DNA from: Armatimonadota bacterium
GTDB lineage: Bacteria; Armatimonadota; Fervidibacteria; Fervidibacterales; Thermosaccharophagaceae
Reading direction: 5' to 3'
NCBI GenBank assembly: GCA_025062195.1
Contig: JANXAS010000016.1
Location: 1-64,000, forward strand
DNA length: 64,000 nucleotides
The position numbers and the translations under genes are program-made. Positions 1-7,998 of the stretch are shown piece after piece. How positions within the stretch are numbered: the stretch's first letter is position 1; the number at the start of each line of letters is the position of its first letter. The notes under the pieces were generated by a model that saw nothing but the letters and a program-made list of their open reading frames with translations, had not been told where the DNA came from and did not search any database.

Positions 1-2643
1 CTCCTGCCCTCCATCAACATTCAGCGCCTCGCCAGTGATGTAAGAGGACTCTTCGGAGGCTAAGAAGACAACGGCGTTGCAAACATCATCATAGGTGCAG
101 CCTCTTTTGAGCGGGACTTGCTCCTCGTATTTGCGCCTGACTTCTTCGGGTGTTATCCCCCATCGCTTTGAATATTGCTCATATAGGCTTCTCACCCACA
201 GAGGGGAGTCAAGCAAGTTACCTGGGCATACAGCGTTCACTCGCACACCATATGGTGCAAGTTCAAGCGCCAAACTTTGCGTTAGCCCGATGCCACCAAA
301 CTTGCTTGAGGCATATGCTGAGTTCCTATAGCTTCCCTTCTTTCCGCTCTTTGAGTTGATCTGGATGATAACGCCGCTCCTTTGCTCAATCATGACCTTG
401 GCAACATGCTTTGCGCATATCATGTATCCGACAAGGTTAACATCAATCACCCTCCTCCAAGCGTCAACATCAAATTCAGTTATAGCGCCGGCGATAAGTA
501 TCCCAGCATTAGCAACAAGTATATCAATGCGCCCAAATTCCTCAAGCGTCTTTTTTACCATCCACTCAACATCACTCTCGTTTGTCACATCAACTTTGAG
601 GCCGAGCGCCCTGACGCCATATCGTTTCTTAATGGCTTCGGCAACAGCAGTTGCGCCTACGGAATTGATATCGGCAACAACAACATGCGCACCCTCCTGA
701 GCGAGGCGCATAGCGATTGCTTCACCGAGACCTTGCCCCGCACCAGTTACGATGGCAACCCTGTCTTTAAGGCGCTTCATTGTGCCCTCGCAGTGACAAA
801 CAAACGGACCTCTTGCAATAAGTTCTGTATCCTCGGCAGGCTCAAGCTTGAGAAAGCGCTTTAGCAGCGCTTCTTCGGCATCCTTTGTCCAATTGCCGTC
901 CTCAGAAAGCTTTGAGGCGACATCAGGGAAGCGCTCCTTCAGTTCGGTCAGCGGTGTGAGCGGGATATCAATGTGCGGGAATATTACGACCTTGCCCGGG
1001 AAGCGCCCTTCCTCAGCAGCTTTGACAGCTTCCCAAACCGCCTTTATCCCGCCAATGGCTGCCACTGAAAAATTCGGGCGAAGTTCGCCCCTTTCCGTTT
1101 TTGAAAGAGCCAACACTAAATCAGCAATGCTTGAGCCGCTGCTCCCAACATACCTTTGACCGTGCATGTATACCCCTGACACATCAATCTTCACATTTGT
1201 GCCCTTCGGCAAGCCGGCAAACAGATTCATGAAGCCGTTCTCTCCAAGCCACCTCTGAGCATCCTCAATTAAACTTGGGACTGGTGCAAGAAGGACAATG
1301 TCGTCAAAACCATGATCACCAACTGCCTTGTAAAGCTCACTGTCAAGCCGCTCCCCCAGTTTCCTCGGGTTGAGCAAGATTAGCTCAATTCCTGCTTCCT
1401 TAGCCTTTCTTGCATATCGCTGGTTGCAATATTCTAAGCGGGATTCATCCACATCTGTTGCAACTATGATTCTTGGTGGTTCCTTTGAATCAATCGCCCG
1501 CAGAAGATGCATTTGCCCCATTGGTCCGCCAACCCCGATGAGATACAATGAGCCACCGCTCTTTAGTTCGCTTCTCCTTCTACCGGTGGTGTATCCCTCC
1601 GAAATGTCATTGCTCGTTGTGCCGACCATGAGAATGCCATCGTAATGTATTCGCCCAACATCAATTACTGCCGGCTTATCCATTGGTGCATTCGCAACGA
1701 TGTTTAGGATTCCACCCCTTGCAAGTTTCCCAAAAACTTTTGAGACGACATCAGCTGAATTGCCAAGCAAGATTATGTCATCAAATCCCTTCCCGTCAGT
1801 CTCAAATTGAACAAGCTCTTCTATATCAAGTTCCTCAATCCTTTTCGTCTCAACAAACGGTATTTCAAGCGCCCTGCAACGCTCCTTGAGCAACAGTCGG
1901 ATAATTCCATTAAGCCCTGTTGCTATCACTTTTCTTGGATGCCTTCGTCGCTCTATACCTTGGCTAATTTCATACTCGTTAAACAGTGCTCCTTCAACCC
2001 CGATGAACCAACACACCCCACCAGCTTTGATTCCGTCTCTGATTGAGATTGAGTAAGAGGCTTCAACACATGCCCACGGCTCAGCCAAGGCAGCTTCAGC
2101 GTAGCCACAATCATCTTTCACCGGGATCAGATAACAACCATCGTCGCCATAGAGCACCTCTTTTCCAATGACACAATATTGCTCGTAGCCACCCGGAAGC
2201 ATATAGCCATACGCCAATCCAACGCCCTTGTAATAAATGTCGGCTTGAATAATGTATCGCTCGCCAACTTTGAATCTGTCTTTTAACTTTTCCCCGACGG
2301 AGATCACCGTCAGCGAAACTTCATGCCCCGGTATTATCGGTTCCTTTGAGAGGTCCCGCCCATAAAGCCTCGGGTGTGAACCCCCAAGGCTGATTATCTT
2401 CACATCGCTGAAGCAAACTCCTACAGCGTCAATGCGCACAAGTAATTCGTTGTCAGAATGCTTTGGGAGCGGCACCTTTTCAGGTTCCCTGTTACGCCCG
2501 AAGTTATCCATGCCAGCACCATGCAATCTCCATGCGAGCATCTTCTCCGGGAGCCTGTGTTTGGCAGACCGATACAGCTCAATGGGATAACCAACGCTTG
2601 TTCCACCTGCGTTCAATTTGCGTTTTCTCACGCCCTCGCGCAT
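1..2643 (-). CDS. MDR-SDR fusion dehydrogenase (sorbose-1-P reductase-like plus sorbitol-6-P dehydrogenase-like), 3' end cut by window
   Basis: One uninterrupted frame of 881 codons runs off the window start. ATG at 2643 follows GGGAGTGAT. Residues about 35-620 form a medium-chain dehydrogenase with Cys77 in GVCFSDVK, the Zn-ligand motif GHE at 106-108 and a long nucleotide-binding part. In that part the Rossmann-like pattern seems to occur twice (LYLIGVGGPMGQMH is one copy). From Met622 a complete short-chain dehydrogenase follows: TGAGQGLG at 633-640, NAG, and catalytic Tyr777 and Lys781 in YASSK. The stretch PGNLLDSPLW and the ending VPLKRGC recall SrlD-type sorbitol-6-phosphate dehydrogenases, and the N-terminal half recalls SorE-type sorbose-1-phosphate reductases. 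By inference the protein interconverts a ketose phosphate, a hexitol phosphate and fructose-6-phosphate with NAD(P). Only a few C-terminal residues are probably missing. The aldolase gene ends 6 bases upstream, so the two are likely co-transcribed. Confidence 0.85.
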   Translation of the reverse strand, partial: MREGVRKRKLNAGGTSVGYPIELYRSAKHRLPEKMLAWRLHGAGMDNFGRNREPEKVPLPKHSDNELLVRIDAVGVCFSDVKIISLGGSHPRLYGRDLSKEPIIPGHEVSLTVISVGEKLKDRFKVGERYIIQADIYYKGVGLAYGYMLPGGYEQYCVIGKEVLYGDDGCYLIPVKDDCGYAEAALAEPWACVEASYSISIRDGIKAGGVCWFIGVEGALFNEYEISQGIERRRHPRKVIATGLNGIIRLLLKERCRALEIPFVETKRIEELDIEELVQFETDGKGFDDIILLGNSADVVSKVFGKLARGGILNIVANAPMDKPAVIDVGRIHYDGILMVGTTSNDISEGYTTGRRRSELKSGGSLYLIGVGGPMGQMHLLRAIDSKEPPRIIVATDVDESRLEYCNQRYARKAKEAGIELILLNPRKLGERLDSELYKAVGDHGFDDIVLLAPVPSLIEDAQRWLGENGFMNLFAGLPKGTNVKIDVSGVYMHGQRYVGSSGSSIADLVLALSKTERGELRPNFSVAAIGGIKAVWEAVKAAEEGRFPGKVVIFPHIDIPLTPLTELKERFPDVASKLSEDGNWTKDAEEALLKRFLKLEPAEDTELIARGPFVCHCEGTMKRLKDRVAIVTGAGQGLGEAIAMRLAQEGAHVVVADINSVGATAVAEAIKKRYGVRALGLKVDVTNESDVEWMVKKTLEEFGRIDILVANAGILIAGAITEFDVDAWRRVIDVNLVGYMICAKHVAKVMIEQRSGVIIQINSKSGKKGSYRNSAYASSKFGGIGLTQSLALELAPYGVRVNAVCPGNLLDSPLWVRSLYEQYSKRWGITPEEVRRKYEEQVPLKRGCTYDDVCNAVVFLASEESSYITGEALNVDGGQE

Positions 2644-2649
2644 GAGGCA

Positions 2650-3444
2650 TCACTCCCGTTTAAATATGAGTCTCTGGCGATACTTCTCGTCGGGGCGAGT
2701 GTAGATGCGCCTAATTTGCTCATCGCTCAAGAAGCGCGGTCCACCGAGCATACACGCTCCAAGCAGTATTTTGGCTATCTTGTCCCACATGACAGTTATC
2801 GTCTCCACTTCCTTCGGCGTTGAGCCAAGCGCTATGAGACCGTGATTCTCAAGAAGGATTGATTTTGGTGGCTCTCCGTGAACTTCGATGTGTTCATGAA
2901 CACCCTTATGTATCGCTTTGGCGAGTTCAGCACCCGGCTCGGCATACTCAACATAAACTGGTGCTATACCGCAGCACACAATCGCCTCGGGAAACATGTG
3001 CCCTGAAAGGACTTCTTTGCTGCGCACCGAACACAGGATGGAGTTGAGGGAGATTGGGTGGGTATGCCCGACGAAGTTCACCCCCGGCAGCTGAAGCAAC
3101 AGGGCATGAAACATTGTTTCCACTGATGGTCGGTATGGGCATGATGGGTCAACTTTGGCTTCGTTCAAGCGTTGCTCAATTTCATCGTCCGTCAGACGGT
3201 CAAACTTGAGCATCTCAAGGACGGGCTCAAAGTAAACTTCAACAAAGCCCCTGCCAGTGATATCGGAGAGCGAGAAGCCGCTCGCCTTCACAAAGAAAGT
3301 TCGTTCGTCAATCTTTGCCGATGTGTTGCCCTCGCCGAGCACAACATATTCCCTGCTTGGCTCACCGAGCGAGCGTGACATATTTACAAGTTGCTCAAGC
3401 ACGGCTCTTTTGTGCTGTGCGCGCTCCACCTTAATCTCGCCCAT
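2650..3444 (-). CDS. class II aldolase/adducin family protein
   Basis: This 264-residue protein matches zinc-dependent class II aldolases (fuculose-, rhamnulose- and ribulose-phosphate aldolases and epimerases). Visible zinc ligands are His127 and His129 in GHTHP and His201 in ENHG, with an acidic residue in PSVETMFHA (Glu109). The family cleaves or rearranges ketose 1-phosphates to dihydroxyacetone phosphate and an aldehyde. Exact substrate cannot be read from sequence. An upstream GTG would give three more residues, but that GTG is part of the GAGGTGAG ribosome site, so the ATG at 3444 is preferred. It is followed after 6 bases by the MDR-SDR fusion gene, which suggests a shared sugar-phosphate pathway. 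Confidence 0.88.
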   Translation of the reverse strand: MGEIKVERAQHKRAVLEQLVNMSRSLGEPSREYVVLGEGNTSAKIDERTFFVKASGFSLSDITGRGFVEVYFEPVLEMLKFDRLTDDEIEQRLNEAKVDPSCPYRPSVETMFHALLLQLPGVNFVGHTHPISLNSILCSVRSKEVLSGHMFPEAIVCCGIAPVYVEYAEPGAELAKAIHKGVHEHIEVHGEPPKSILLENHGLIALGSTPKEVETITVMWDKIAKILLGACMLGGPRFLSDEQIRRIYTRPDEKYRQRLIFKRE

Positions 3445-3453
3445 TTGGCTCAC

Positions 3454-3901
3454 CTCAAGAAAGTAAAGGATTCCTCTGCCGCTTTATCCTTAATGTAGCT
3501 CAAAAGGTTTGCTCTGTGTTGATGTTGGACTTCAGGCAACAAGAACGCCTTGAACGAAGCTAAAGCATTTCCTAATGCCATTGGCGAATAGGCTTTAGCT
3601 CCAACGCTTTGAAGTTTGAAGAAGGTTATGCAGATTGAGCTGTCACTACAACTCATCATATTGCGGGTGGAGCAAGTGGCGTGCTTTCATTTGATGATGG
3701 TGTTGCGCAGTCAGTTGAATGTGACGGTGTTTGTTATGCTGCGTGCAAAAGGTTGGTTTCGTCTGAGCCAGAGGGAGGCAGTGGTTTGAGGCTGTTGCTG
3801 TCTATACCTAACGGGAGTTGTTATCAACCACAATGGCTCTATGGCTTGTGCGAATCTACAGCGGTGTCAAATCAAACACTTTGTCAATGAGGTGAGAGGG
3901 A
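3454..3901. other. intergenic region between divergent genes
   Basis: This gap separates the leftward aldolase gene from the rightward isomerase gene, so it should hold promoters for both. Short open frames here have no family resemblance or ribosome sites. No tRNA, hairpin or convincing promoter hexamer pair was seen. A GAGGTGAG ribosome site lies at its right edge for the next gene. Confidence 0.5.
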
Positions 3902-4723
3902 ATGGTGCGGTTTGCAATATGCAACGAGATGTTTCAGGGGTGGGAGATTGAGAAGGTGTTTAAGTTTGCCTCAGAAGTTGGATACAGCGGCGTTGAGATT
4001 GCGCCGTTCGCGCTCGCTGAGGATGTGCGAACTATAACGAAAGCGCAGCGAAGGCAAATTAGAGCCAGTGCAGAGGTTGCTGGGGTTGAGGTTGTGGGAT
4101 TGCACTGGCTTCTCGTCAAGCCCGAAGGGTTGCACATCCACCACCCAGATGAGAGCGTGCGTCAAAGAACAGAAGATTATCTTAGGGCGCTCATAGAATT
4201 TTGTGCCGATATAGGCGGGCGAATTATGGTCTTTGGTTCTCCAAGGCAACGCAAGTTTCTTGAAGGCGAGAGCCAAGATGAAGCGTGGGAGCGCGCCATT
4301 CGCACATTCTTAAACATTATGCCGGACGCGGAGAGAAACAAGGTGACAATATGCATTGAGCCGCTATCGCCAGAGGAGACAGATTTCATTAACACCGTCA
4401 CTGAAGCAATCAGGTTAGTTGAAGCGATATCGCATCCCAATTTCCAACTCATGGTTGATGTGAAGGCAATGCTCAGTGAGGGACGCCCGCTTGACCAAAT
4501 CATACTTGAAGCAGCTCCATACCTTAAGCATGTGCATGCAAATGATGCCAACAGGCTTGGTCCGGGGATGGGTGAAACAGATTATAAGCCCATTGTTAAC
4601 GCCCTAAGGAAGATAGGCTATGACGGTTTTGTTTCCGTTGAGGCATTTGATTTCACCCCGGGAGCCGAGACAATAGCCAGAAGCTCAATTGTATACTTGC
4701 GTGAGGTGTTCCTTGGGCAATGA
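3902..4723 (+). CDS. sugar phosphate isomerase/epimerase (xylose isomerase-like TIM barrel)
   Basis: The 273-residue protein has the AP-endonuclease-2/xylose isomerase-like barrel pattern. Metal ligands are visible: Glu153 (CIEPLSP), Asp186 (LMVDVKAM), His212 (HVHANDANR) and Glu247 (SVEAFDF). These enzymes isomerise or epimerise free or phosphorylated sugars, or act on sugar-derived intermediates, but the substrate is not predictable here. The start follows GAGGTGAGAGGGA. The stop codon overlaps the start of queE by four bases (ATGA), so the two are translationally coupled. This is odd, because queE belongs to deazaguanine synthesis. It could instead be a hydroxypyruvate isomerase-like enzyme. 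Confidence 0.85.
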   Translation: MVRFAICNEMFQGWEIEKVFKFASEVGYSGVEIAPFALAEDVRTITKAQRRQIRASAEVAGVEVVGLHWLLVKPEGLHIHHPDESVRQRTEDYLRALIEFCADIGGRIMVFGSPRQRKFLEGESQDEAWERAIRTFLNIMPDAERNKVTICIEPLSPEETDFINTVTEAIRLVEAISHPNFQLMVDVKAMLSEGRPLDQIILEAAPYLKHVHANDANRLGPGMGETDYKPIVNALRKIGYDGFVSVEAFDFTPGAETIARSSIVYLREVFLGQ

Positions 4724-5505
4724 TTCACAAGCCGAGAGCATGTAATGATGCCATTGGCGATGCGGTTGAAGCCTTTGTGAGCATACAGGGTGAGGGAATA
4801 TTCGTTGGCGTCCCAATGGCTTTTTTCAGGCTCGCAAGATGCAACAGGCGTTGCCCATACTGCGATACAGCCTATTCTTGGGAGACACCAAATTGCGTTG
4901 CTATTAAAAAACCGTTCTCGCACGAAGTTGTTCTGTCCATTCAAAATCCGGTGAGTGCAAGCCTGCTTGTGGGAGCATTCATGAAGATGCTGGGGCGGCA
5001 CGATTTAATTCATTGGGCTTGCATTACTGGTGGCGAACCATTGCTTCAGCCCGAATTCTGCAATGCAATCGCCGCGGAGCTAAAAGCGGTTGGCATGCGC
5101 ATACTCCTTGAGACACAGGGCGACTTGTATGAGCCGCTAAAAATAGTGCTCCCATTAGTTGACGCTGTCTCTGCCGACGCTAAGCTACCCTCGGTCACCG
5201 GTGAGCCGCTGAGCTGGGATGACTTAAAACGCACATTGAGTTTGTGTGTGAGTGCCGGTCGCACCGTTTATGTTAAACTTGTTGTCACGCTGAGCATAGA
5301 ACCGGGTGAGGTTGAGAGGGTTTCAAAGCTCATTGCAAGCATTAGCGACAAGATACCATTTGTGCTGCAGCCTGTAACGCCATCTGGCAGTGTCAAAGAA
5401 GTGCCAAGCGAGTGCTTGCTTTGGCAGCTTGCGTGCATAGCCGCTCAGCAATTGAGCGATGTGCGAATTATACCGCAGGTTCATCGCATGCTCAAATTGC
5501 CTTAA
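4720..5505 (+). CDS. queE: 7-carboxy-7-deazaguanine synthase, radical SAM
   Basis: QueE contracts 6-carboxytetrahydropterin to 7-carboxy-7-deazaguanine in queuosine/archaeosine precursor synthesis. The radical SAM cluster motif is Cys41-x3-Cys45-x2-Cys48 (CNRRCPYC), preceded by the QueE signature SIQGEG at 21-26 and followed by TGGEPLLQ for SAM binding. At 261 residues it is slightly longer than usual. It starts inside the stop codon of the isomerase gene, with no separate promoter. The partner genes queD and queC are not in the window. Confidence 0.9.
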   Translation: MIHKPRACNDAIGDAVEAFVSIQGEGIFVGVPMAFFRLARCNRRCPYCDTAYSWETPNCVAIKKPFSHEVVLSIQNPVSASLLVGAFMKMLGRHDLIHWACITGGEPLLQPEFCNAIAAELKAVGMRILLETQGDLYEPLKIVLPLVDAVSADAKLPSVTGEPLSWDDLKRTLSLCVSAGRTVYVKLVVTLSIEPGEVERVSKLIASISDKIPFVLQPVTPSGSVKEVPSECLLWQLACIAAQQLSDVRIIPQVHRMLKLP

Positions 5506-6002
5506 CCTAAATCTAACAAGAGTTGCACAATCGTGCATAAGGGTCAATGACGGATTGAAGCGAGCTCGCTGCAAGATGCAGAGAGGCAGTTTTTGTTGTG
5601 TAAATGATAGTCCGCCAAAAACTTTGCACAACTCAATGGTGCGAATGGCTTAGCAGCTACTCCTGCATCCAAACGCTTAACTGCAATCGTAACTTGTTGC
5701 TGGACCAACGCTTAGAGCGCAAACGCAAAACCTACAGGGGGGAGATTTAGCTACAAAACCGTCATTTAAAGTGGAGACGCTGAAGTCCTTCCTACCGATC
5801 CTTATTGCTCTGCGCTGTTCGCTATGCTCGCACCATCATGACTTTCATGACTGTGCAGCTGCTAATTTAGCTGTGCTTTTCTTCACAACCTTTTCTCGGG
5901 TGGCGCTTCAATTTTACTGACTTGTTTGTTTAGAGCATAATGAGAAATAGAGCTGGCGGGATTGAGCGAATGCTCTTAACCGGATAAGCGGGTGCTTATG
6001 GT
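5506..6002 (+). other. intergenic region, no gene recognised
   Basis: About 500 bases follow queE. Small frames lack ribosome sites and homology. A short direct repeat TCATGACT/TCATGACT lies near 5838-5853. No T-run terminator, riboswitch or tRNA fold could be made out by eye. Confidence 0.45.
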
Positions 6003-6797
6003 ATGGTTGCACTAAAATGCCCAAGGTGTGGCACTGTCACTTATGAGGGTCATTTTTCATTCCCGAAATGTCATATTTGCCATGAGGACTTGACCAAGTG
6101 CCGTTATTGCAGGCACTATCAGGGTGATGGCAAAGCTTGCGGCGCATTGGCTGGCAAGCCCATTATCTATGGTGATGATGTCCGTCAATGCGGCAGCTAT
6201 CAATCAAAGCTTAAGGTGGCTGTATCACCATCGCAATTCTCAACGAAGTCAAATGTTGCAGCGTGCATCTTAACGAGCGCAATGATGGGTATCATTGTCG
6301 CCGTCCTTAGTATGTTGCCTCACACAAACCACGACCATACCGAAACCATAGCTGTAAGATGCAGAAGGAATGTGAGGCAAAGTGATATCCTCGTCACCAC
6401 CCTCACTATACCGAGGCGTTTGCGAACATCGTCGGCTAACATAAGTTTGCTCATCCCGAAAGGAGTGCTAAACTCTTTTTCGCTCCTTAGCATATCGCCA
6501 ACACCCACCTTCCGAATGGAAAATGAACAGAGAATAGTTTACTCATACAGGGGACTTATGCCAACGATGGAGCCTTTTACAGTGCGCCTAACATTGCGCC
6601 CGCTCAAGAATGGCATTCATAGCTTGCGCTTTGAAGTGATTGAGGAAGACGAGTATGGAAACTTGGCGAGGAGGGAAGTGCTCACATGGAACATCAATGT
6701 GATGGGAGATGATAGCGGCAAGAAGACGATAAAACAACATCTGTTCATAATAGCGTTGTCTGGAAGTATGATGCCATGTAATGCGAGCATTAAATGA
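6003..6797 (+). CDS. zinc-ribbon membrane protein of unknown function
   Basis: The 264-residue protein is not a family I recognise. The first 65 residues are rich in cysteine pairs: Cys6/Cys9, Cys23/Cys26, Cys33/Cys36, then Cys46 and Cys63. This suggests two zinc ribbons or a rubredoxin-like knuckle. A single hydrophobic segment follows at about 84-107. The C-terminal 150 residues look like a beta-rich domain. The probable topology is a cytoplasmic zinc domain, a membrane anchor and an exported domain, possibly for sensing or assembly. The start has no strong ribosome site. The BON-like gene follows after 12 bases. Confidence 0.6.
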   Translation: MVALKCPRCGTVTYEGHFSFPKCHICHEDLTKCRYCRHYQGDGKACGALAGKPIIYGDDVRQCGSYQSKLKVAVSPSQFSTKSNVAACILTSAMMGIIVAVLSMLPHTNHDHTETIAVRCRRNVRQSDILVTTLTIPRRLRTSSANISLLIPKGVLNSFSLLSISPTPTFRMENEQRIVYSYRGLMPTMEPFTVRLTLRPLKNGIHSLRFEVIEEDEYGNLARREVLTWNINVMGDDSGKKTIKQHLFIIALSGSMMPCNASIK

Positions 6798-6809
6798 GGT
6801 GATGAAGCC

Positions 6810-7076
6810 ATGCGCATGCGTGAACCACATAAGGCAGGTGTTCAAGAACTCGTAATGAAGATACGCCGCGAATTCAACAAAGCCAACTTGGATATCTCAC
6901 GACTTGAAGTGATTAACTACGGTGGGACAATTAACCTTTACGGGTGGGTAGTGAGGGCGAAGGGTGACAAGTCACAAGAGAGTGTCAGAGACAGGTTCAA
7001 CAGGGTCGTTGATATTGTGCGCAGAATGCCTGGCGTCAGGGATGTGGTCAGCTATGTGCGCATAAGGGAAGTATAA
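6810..7076 (+). CDS. small BON-like domain protein
   Basis: This 88-residue protein starts after a good GAGGTGATGAAGCC site. Its pattern is helix, strand, helix, strand: residues 15-25 helical, VINYGGTINLYGWVV strand-turn-strand, a helix around DRFNRVVDIVRRM, and PGVRDVVSYVRIREV at the end. This is how BON domains read (compare GVVTLSG...A..V.GV..V.N.). BON proteins bind phospholipid or act as periplasmic scaffolds, but this one has no signal peptide. It is probably co-transcribed with the zinc-ribbon gene before it. Confidence 0.6.
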   Translation: MRMREPHKAGVQELVMKIRREFNKANLDISRLEVINYGGTINLYGWVVRAKGDKSQESVRDRFNRVVDIVRRMPGVRDVVSYVRIREV

Positions 7077-7255
7077 AGCTTTGTCACGCTGGCTGATGGA
7101 TTCATTCCACCACCCTCTTAGCTGCCCAATAGGGAAGCCACTCTGGCTGCCTCAACCGAAGTGTGTTTAATGGTGTCCAAAGATTATGGCATTTAAGTTT
7201 GGTTGTCCCCGAAGAGATAGGTGCAGGCATTCACTTAAGGAGCGAGAATTGCGCA

Positions 7256-7960
7256 ATGGGCAATGTGGTTACCGTTGATGAAGAATTGATTGCAGATAGG
7301 ACGAACACCGTCAAAAGCCGAGATAGCTGCTTTCGGTCAAGTTTTCAAAATTTGAATTCATTGGCGTATGAGTGCATCAAGCGCCTAATTGATGTTGTTG
7401 GCTCACTGTTGCTGCTGTTTATTAGCATGCCGTTTATGATTCTTATCGGTATCCTCATAATGCTTGACTCACCAGGACCGATTCTCTTTCGGCAACCTCG
7501 CTACGGTAAGGGTGGCAAAGTGTTTATACTTTACAAGTTTCGGACAATGCATGTTGGCGCCGAGAAGTTAAGAGCATCGCTCTGGGCTATGAGCGATATG
7601 AGGGGTGGGTTTAAGCTCCGCAATGACCCGAGGGTAACTCTGCTCGGCAAATTCCTGCGGACATATAGCTTGGATGAGCTGCCGCAACTCTTCAATGTCT
7701 TTAAGGGTGAGATGAGCTTAGTTGGACCTCGTCCTCATCCTCTTGATGAATTTGACCCATCAAACCCAGACCACAGGGAGATACTCAGCGTAAAGCCCGG
7801 CTTGACATGCCTTTGGCAGGTGAGCGGGCGCAACCTCCTGAGTTTTGAAGATTGGGTGAAACTTGACCTGCAATATGTGCGCAATCGCTCTCTGTTGCTT
7901 GACCTCGCTATACTTGGAAAGACTATACCAACTGTCATAACCGCCTATGGCGCATTCTAA
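7256..7960 (+). CDS. bacterial sugar transferase (polyprenyl-phosphate sugar-1-phosphate transferase)
   Basis: This is a WcaJ/PglC-type monotopic phosphoglycosyl transferase, which starts exopolysaccharide or glycan synthesis by moving a sugar-1-phosphate onto undecaprenyl phosphate at the membrane. Evidence is the hydrophobic re-entrant segment after KRLIDVVGS, YKFRTM, the block SLDELPQLFNVFKGEMSLVG, PRPHP, and KPGLTCLWQVSGRN. The frame is open from a GTG at 7163, but no ribosome site precedes it. ATG 7256 has an AAGGAG upstream, though at a long 13-base spacing, so the start is uncertain. No long N-terminal multi-pass domain is present, so this is the short form. Confidence 0.88.
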   Translation: MGNVVTVDEELIADRTNTVKSRDSCFRSSFQNLNSLAYECIKRLIDVVGSLLLLFISMPFMILIGILIMLDSPGPILFRQPRYGKGGKVFILYKFRTMHVGAEKLRASLWAMSDMRGGFKLRNDPRVTLLGKFLRTYSLDELPQLFNVFKGEMSLVGPRPHPLDEFDPSNPDHREILSVKPGLTCLWQVSGRNLLSFEDWVKLDLQYVRNRSLLLDLAILGKTIPTVITAYGAF

Positions 7961-7973
7961 TGGCGGTGAACTA

Positions 7974-7993
7974 CTGCCGGATGAATCCGGCAG
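7974..7993. terminator. perfect 9-bp stem-loop between convergent genes
   Basis: CTGCCGGAT and ATCCGGCAG are perfect inverted copies around a two-base centre. They sit between the stop codons of two convergent genes (7960 and 7999). No T-run follows on either strand, so this may be a bidirectional terminator-like stem or simply an mRNA 3' end stabiliser. Confidence 0.5.
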
Positions 7994-7998
7994 CCCAC

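Noticed and set aside
5506-6002. tRNA or riboswitch after queE
   Set aside because: No cloverleaf (GTTCGAATCC arm) or preQ1 aptamer pattern was seen.
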